NCBI GenBank assembly: GCA_036651575.1
Contig: JAVVXN010000017.1
Coordinates: 1 to 26,436 of the forward strand
Reading direction: 5' to 3'
DNA length: 26,436 bases
From: JAVWGW01 sp036651575
Lineage (GTDB): Bacteria; Actinomycetota; Coriobacteriia; Coriobacteriales; Eggerthellaceae
The notes below the pieces were generated by a model. That model was not told the origin of the DNA and did not search any database. It was given only the letters and a program-made list of their open reading frames with translations. The stretch's first letter is position 1. Each line of letters starts with the position of its first letter. The position numbers and the translations under genes were made by a program. Below are positions 22,655-26,436 of this stretch, piece after piece.

Positions 22655-24406
22655 TTAGATGTTCGCGTGGATATAGTCCATTCCAAGCATGTCTTTAATC
22701 GCAAGCCAGGCAAAACACTGACCGTGGCCAATTCCAGAACCCATAACATTTGGCGGATAAACGTTGCCGTAGAAAGAACCGGCAGTGTTGCCTGCGGCGT
22801 AGAGACCTGGTATCGGGAGCCCCTTGGTGTCTAGCACACGACAGTGTTCGTCATTCTTGAGACCGCCACGCGTGGAGGTGATTGACGAGCAGTGTTTTGA
22901 TGCATAGTAAGGCGGCGTGTCGATCGTCGTCATCCATAACGGATCCTTATAGAAGTCCAAATCCTTGCCAAGTTTGCACAATTCGCCATAGCGTGTGAAG
23001 GTGGCCATGAATATCTCTTTGTCGAAACCGCAGTGATCAACGAGTTCTTCAATGGTGTTGAATTTAAATGTTACGCCATTGGCGACATTTTTATCTATTT
23101 CTTCCTGCGTATTGGAGGTGGTGTAATCTTCAACCATGTATCCACCTTCGGGAAACTTTGTTTTCCAGGCGCTGTCCCAAACACTCCAAGCACAGCCGTC
23201 AGGGGTGCATGTAAGTTTTGGAATAGAGAAGGACTGGAAAGGTAAATTTTCTGCAGCGAGGCGTCGACCAGCACCATCTACCATCAATACAGGTAAGTTA
23301 GCAACGCCAGCATAGAACTTTTTACCTTCAAACGTAGTTGGTAAGGTGCCGTCCATCATTACGGCTGCAAATGGCCAGAGATCGCCACAGGCGAATTCGT
23401 CCATATCGGCACCAATCCACATGCCCATTTTTTGACCATCGCCAGTATCGTTGGTGTTGATGTTGTAACGTGTAATTTTGCTTAGCGAACTGTTGTAATG
23501 AGTCATCATTTCACGGTCGCCAGCCATGTCTCCCGTGGTTAACAAGATGCCCTTGGAGGCGTTGTATTTGACATATTCTTCGGACTCATTTTTGGCAATA
23601 ACGCCTGTGCATTTACCGTTTTTATCACGAACTAATTGCATGGCAGGGGTGCCGTAATGGAAGGTTGCACCTTTGTCGGTGGCATAGCTCTCCATGATGC
23701 CGGTCCAGTCTACATTGCCTCCTGTGGCGAAATATTTACCTTCCGAATCTGCAAAAAAGATCATTTGTGAGAAGGCTTGCCATAACGGACTAGCTCCCGG
23801 AACGCCGATGCCGTCATTTGTAATCTTGTATTCCAGTGAAGCTGCAGGAATAAGTTGGTATCCCTTCTGGTTGAATACTTTTTCAAGCCAGTTGATATAG
23901 GGGCCAGAATTATCAAACCACAGGCCGTAGGATGACATTCTGCCCTGAACACCGTTGCTGATTGCCCAGGTTGAAGTGATGAATTCTTCGCGATCAGTAG
24001 TCAAATTTAGCTTAGTTTGTAAATCTGAATTGAAACCGGCAGTGCAGAGACGGGCTACACCGTAAGAACTACCTTTTTCCAAAACATGGACATTCATGCC
24101 GTTTTCAGCTGCCAACATTGCTGCAGGCAAGCCGCAAATACCAGCGCCGCAGATGACGATATCGCAGTCTACGGTTTTAGTGATTTCGTTTTCTGCTATG
24201 GGTGCAGGTGCCGTCAAGAAAGCTGGTTGGCCAGAAGTGGTAGGCTCTGTCGTTCCTCCCTTTGCGGAATCCTTGGTGTCGGCTTTTGACGTGCCACCAC
24301 TGCATCCAGCCAAGCTCAATGCAGCACCAGCGCTAGCAACAGCAGCGCCCGTGAGAAATCCTCGACGGGATATACCTTGTTTTTCCTCGTGTAGGCATTC
24401 TTTCAT
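22655..24406 (-). CDS. Tat-exported FAD-dependent reductase, fumarate reductase-like flavoprotein
   Basis: 583-residue flavoprotein of the fumarate reductase/urocanate reductase/Cgr2-like superfamily. The N-terminus has a twin-arginine signal (SRRGFLTG, Arg14-Arg15) that ends in a lipobox LAGC (Cys35), so it is probably a Tat lipoprotein. The FAD Rossmann motif is GAGICG (87-92). The C-terminal FAD part has GLYAAGNTAGSFYGN. The usual active-site motifs are altered: STRGGL (about 510-515) stands where HxTxGG is expected, with His505 nearby, and NVMGSG (553-558) replaces NRxGGNA, so the Arg that donates a proton in fumarate reductases is absent. Fumarate is therefore unlikely; the acceptor is unknown. 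AAGGAAAGGGG precedes ATG at 24406. First gene of the pair, divergent from the LuxR gene. Confidence 0.9.
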   Translation of the reverse strand: MKECLHEEKQGISRRGFLTGAAVASAGAALSLAGCSGGTSKADTKDSAKGGTTEPTTSGQPAFLTAPAPIAENEITKTVDCDIVICGAGICGLPAAMLAAENGMNVHVLEKGSSYGVARLCTAGFNSDLQTKLNLTTDREEFITSTWAISNGVQGRMSSYGLWFDNSGPYINWLEKVFNQKGYQLIPAASLEYKITNDGIGVPGASPLWQAFSQMIFFADSEGKYFATGGNVDWTGIMESYATDKGATFHYGTPAMQLVRDKNGKCTGVIAKNESEEYVKYNASKGILLTTGDMAGDREMMTHYNSSLSKITRYNINTNDTGDGQKMGMWIGADMDEFACGDLWPFAAVMMDGTLPTTFEGKKFYAGVANLPVLMVDGAGRRLAAENLPFQSFSIPKLTCTPDGCAWSVWDSAWKTKFPEGGYMVEDYTTSNTQEEIDKNVANGVTFKFNTIEELVDHCGFDKEIFMATFTRYGELCKLGKDLDFYKDPLWMTTIDTPPYYASKHCSSITSTRGGLKNDEHCRVLDTKGLPIPGLYAAGNTAGSFYGNVYPPNVMGSGIGHGQCFAWLAIKDMLGMDYIHANI

Positions 24407-24527
24407 TTTTTCCCCTTTCCTTGTGTGTCAACATAAGCCACTTGCCGCTACCTCGATGTACGTTTGATACGCGGAAACAGGTGACTTTCATCGACTAGAC
24501 TACCGACAGATCGGGGGTTATGGAATC

Positions 24528-24603
24528 AGTAACCTTCTTTTTTGGGGGAGTATTCTACTAACCACGAGCACTAACCATTAATAACCCTTCCGGTCGGGTT
24601 AGT
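24528..24603. promoter_or_regulatory. cluster of ACTAACC repeats in the divergent promoter region
   Basis: ACTAACCA occurs at 24557-24564 and 24570-24577, 13 bases apart, and its reverse complement GGTTAGT at 24597-24603; a near copy AGTAACC is at 24528-24534. The last part also forms TAACCC-N8-GGGTTA (24582-24601). The cluster lies between the start of the flavoprotein operon and the start of the LuxR gene and is the best candidate for that regulator's operator. The rest of the 265-base gap shows nothing else clear. Confidence 0.45.
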
Positions 24604-24606
24604 TCA

Positions 24607-24637
24607 TTGTCCCTAATCCAATCTATTGTGATAGAGT
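24607..24637 (+). promoter_or_regulatory. possible promoter of the LuxR-type gene
   Basis: TTGTCC at 24607-24612 and an extended -10 TGATAGAGT (TG 24629-24630, TAGAGT 24632-24637) at a 19-base spacing, 35 bases before the GTG start. The -10 resembles the one before mreB. It lies right beside the inverted ACTAACC copy, so a bound regulator could act on it. Confidence 0.35.
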
Positions 24638-24671
24638 TTTGCTTGGTGAAGTTTTTTTAGAGGGGGATACC

Positions 24672-26102
24672 GTGGGGAAGAAGAGACTTTTCGGAACCGG
24701 ATCAAGGTTGCGGCAGGTGATTTTAAGCACAAAAAATAGAATTACCTCAGATAGCCTATTTATCGGCACTGCATGTTGTGTGGCACTTGTTTCGTATACG
24801 CACTACGTTCCAACACTTGCTCATACAACTCCCGCTGCACTTTCGTTTTCTGATATGGCCTGTTTTTTTGGTGTACTTACTTCCATCGTGCTGCTCGTGC
24901 TCTCAAGGCATAATCATTCAGTATTTGCACGCCCGTTGGTTATTTGGACTTTAAGCGTTTGTGTTTTGGCCAGCATTCTCTTGCTTGCTTTACTTCCCGG
25001 ATTAGCTTATCCACCCTTCGATTTCTTTACTTTGATTGGTGGTGCTTTATTTGGTGTGTATCTCTCTGTTGTCGCTGTATGCTGGCTTTGGGTGTATGCA
25101 CACAATAGCGCTGCAACTGTTATTTGGAATATCATGTGTTCTGCTCTGGCAGGAGCGGTTATCCTTTGGTTTGTTACCGGAATGGACACTCCGCGTGTTG
25201 CCTGTAGCCTTTTTATGCTTTTAGGGGTTAGTGCTTACACATTAACGAAAAGGATGCGCCTTTTATCGGGATCTTCGTTGGGTGAAACATCTCCTGAATC
25301 GGGGAGACATACTCCTGTGTTTATTATAGTTGCTACTCTTTTGTTCAGCTATACCTTCATGGTGTCGCTTTCCTTCGCTGGGCTTGAGCATTTTTCCTCA
25401 GCATTTTCGACGATAGCTATTCTTATACCGTTTTTGCTTCTGAGCATATTCATGCTTTCCTTCAAGCGGTTGACAACGGTGTCTTTGCTTAACGTAGCGG
25501 TACCTATCATAGTTACCGCTACGTTATCGGTTTCATTTCTGCACATTAATCCTGTGGTTACGTTTGACCTTGCTCTGGTAGGCATACTTCTTTTTCTCGC
25601 ATACGTAGTTGTGCTGCTGTGTGCTATTACTGAAAAAACAGATATCCATGCTTACCGAGCGTTTTCACTGCTTATGATTGCCTACTTTGGGGGGTGCATT
25701 ATTGGAAGAGGTGTATCGGCTCTTGCCTTATTTAGTTCAATCGTTTCACACGAAATTGTTGTGGCTTCTTCGGTACTCGCTGCACTTATGGCTATGCTAC
25801 TTTGTATTCGCAACGGATTTATTCCTCGACAGTTTGTGGATTTATTAAACCCGGATCGGTTGAGTGTAAAAAATAGCCTCATTGACAGTCAAGCGATACG
25901 CTTGTCTCGAATTTCCGAACAATGTAGTCTTGGTAGTCGCGAGCGCGAGGTGCTGGAGTTGTTATTGCAGCAGAAAACAGCTAGAGAGATTGCCATTGAA
26001 ATGGTTATCGCTAACGGTACGGCTAAATCTCACATACGCCATGTTTATAAAAAACTCGGTATTCACAGTCGAGAAGAATTATTTGAGATATTTAAAGTGT
26101 AA
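24672..26102 (+). CDS. membrane-bound LuxR-family transcriptional regulator
   Basis: 476-residue protein. Residues about 25-400 hold roughly 10-12 hydrophobic helices, laid out like an MFS-type sensor domain; the last 60 residues are a LuxR/FixJ HTH (LGSREREVLELLLQQKTAREIAIEM, then TAKSHIRHVYKKLGIHSREEL). This layout is common in Eggerthellaceae, where such genes sit beside exported flavoprotein reductases. The start chosen is GTG at 24672 with AGAGGGGG five bases upstream; a TTG at 24639 is in frame but has no RBS. It is divergent from the flavoprotein/cytochrome operon, so it likely senses the acceptor through its membrane part and controls that operon. Gene DNA is AT-richer than the rest of the window. 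Confidence 0.9.
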   Translation: MGKKRLFGTGSRLRQVILSTKNRITSDSLFIGTACCVALVSYTHYVPTLAHTTPAALSFSDMACFFGVLTSIVLLVLSRHNHSVFARPLVIWTLSVCVLASILLLALLPGLAYPPFDFFTLIGGALFGVYLSVVAVCWLWVYAHNSAATVIWNIMCSALAGAVILWFVTGMDTPRVACSLFMLLGVSAYTLTKRMRLLSGSSLGETSPESGRHTPVFIIVATLLFSYTFMVSLSFAGLEHFSSAFSTIAILIPFLLLSIFMLSFKRLTTVSLLNVAVPIIVTATLSVSFLHINPVVTFDLALVGILLFLAYVVVLLCAITEKTDIHAYRAFSLLMIAYFGGCIIGRGVSALALFSSIVSHEIVVASSVLAALMAMLLCIRNGFIPRQFVDLLNPDRLSVKNSLIDSQAIRLSRISEQCSLGSREREVLELLLQQKTAREIAIEMVIANGTAKSHIRHVYKKLGIHSREELFEIFKV

Positions 26103-26436
26103 AGATGGTCGATTGTTATTCCAATGGATGGTCTTTGTCTTGCGATTTAAAACTGAACTATTGAGTGATTAAGGCTGCAGGCGTAGTGTCTGATGGGGTA
26201 AAGATGGAGCCCAAAACAATGTGTTTTCAAGGCTGTTCTATCGATTTTGGCTGTTTATGAAAAGATTGGTTGATTGTCACCTTCCTTGTTGCTGAGTAAT
26301 CTATTAGGTTGTTTCCCTGGCTGCATCCGTGGAGACATTGATTTTTCTGAGTGAAAGAGACAAAGCGATCGCGATAATAATCACCGTTTGAAAAGATTTT
26401 TAAAAATGTCAAAATTAGTCCTTGCATCGAGGTTGC
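26103..26436. other. AT-rich non-coding stretch after the LuxR gene
   Basis: I see no gene in these 334 bases. Small features only: a 6-bp stem AAAACA-ATG-TGTTTT (26213-26227), flanked by GCC and GGC that could pair, as a weak terminator candidate, and a 12-bp AT palindrome ATTTTTAAAAAT near 26397. A 66-codon minus-strand frame (26227-26427) has no RBS and no family resemblance. Confidence 0.4.

Noticed and set aside
22201..24406. Reading the pair as a classical fumarate reductase
   Set aside because: The conserved Arg and HxTxGG motifs needed for fumarate reduction are altered, so only the superfamily is claimed.
26227..26427. 66-codon minus-strand frame at the right end
   Set aside because: No RBS, no known motif, AT-rich composition where random frames are expected.

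Overview
The window looks like a chromosomal segment of an anaerobic member of Coriobacteriia (Actinomycetota), most likely an Eggerthellaceae relative of moderate GC such as Cryptobacterium or a neighbour. The reasons are: a many-helix membrane regulator with a C-terminal LuxR-type HTH beside a Tat-exported fumarate-reductase-like flavoprotein and a small multihaem lipoprotein, a pattern typical of that family; a four-gene group 3b-type [NiFe] hydrogenase; and actinobacterial/Gram-positive style housekeeping genes. The genus is an inference from gene content, not from a marker gene.

Layout. Positions 1-2250 hold a methylated-DNA repair methyltransferase (+), a convergent PadR regulator/flavin reductase pair (-), and rsfS (+) behind a G-rich leader. 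Positions 2300-5370 hold, on the minus strand, a TRAM/Fe-S RNA uracil-C5 methyltransferase, a possible 36-residue small ORF and a ClC-type chloride channel/antiporter, followed by a plus-strand tRNA-Arg(CCG). Positions 5428-8096 carry a cyclophilin, a membrane-anchored TPR protein and ndk. Positions 8169-12183 carry hydB-hydG-hydD-hydA, a tightly packed soluble NAD(P)-linked [NiFe] hydrogenase operon. Positions 12302-21832 form a tightly packed run: mreB, mreC, mreD, mrdA (PBP2), rodA, a DUF697 protein, a B12-binding-type radical SAM protein and its DUF2344 partner. From about 21930 the DNA becomes visibly more AT-rich and holds a different type of module: a minus-strand flavoprotein/triheme lipoprotein pair and a divergent LuxR membrane regulator. 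The last 334 bases hold no gene I can support.

How the genes fit together. The hydrogenase genes encode an enzyme that should exchange electrons between H2 and NAD(P)H in the cytoplasm through HydB (4Fe-4S) and HydG (FAD/2Fe-2S). The mre/mrdA/rodA genes form the complete elongasome core for side-wall peptidoglycan. The flavoprotein and cytochrome are predicted to sit outside the membrane, both lipid-anchored, and would pass electrons to an organic acceptor; the flavoprotein lacks the usual fumarate reductase catalytic Arg motif, so its substrate is unknown.

The items most worth a second look are the respiratory reductase/LuxR module with repeated ACTAACC sites in the divergent promoter region, the hydrogenase large subunit that ends exactly at its last Ni-motif His with no C-terminal extension, PBP2 with an extra N-terminal membrane segment, and several small regulatory or RNA structures. 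No CRISPR array, transposase, integrase or phage gene was seen.
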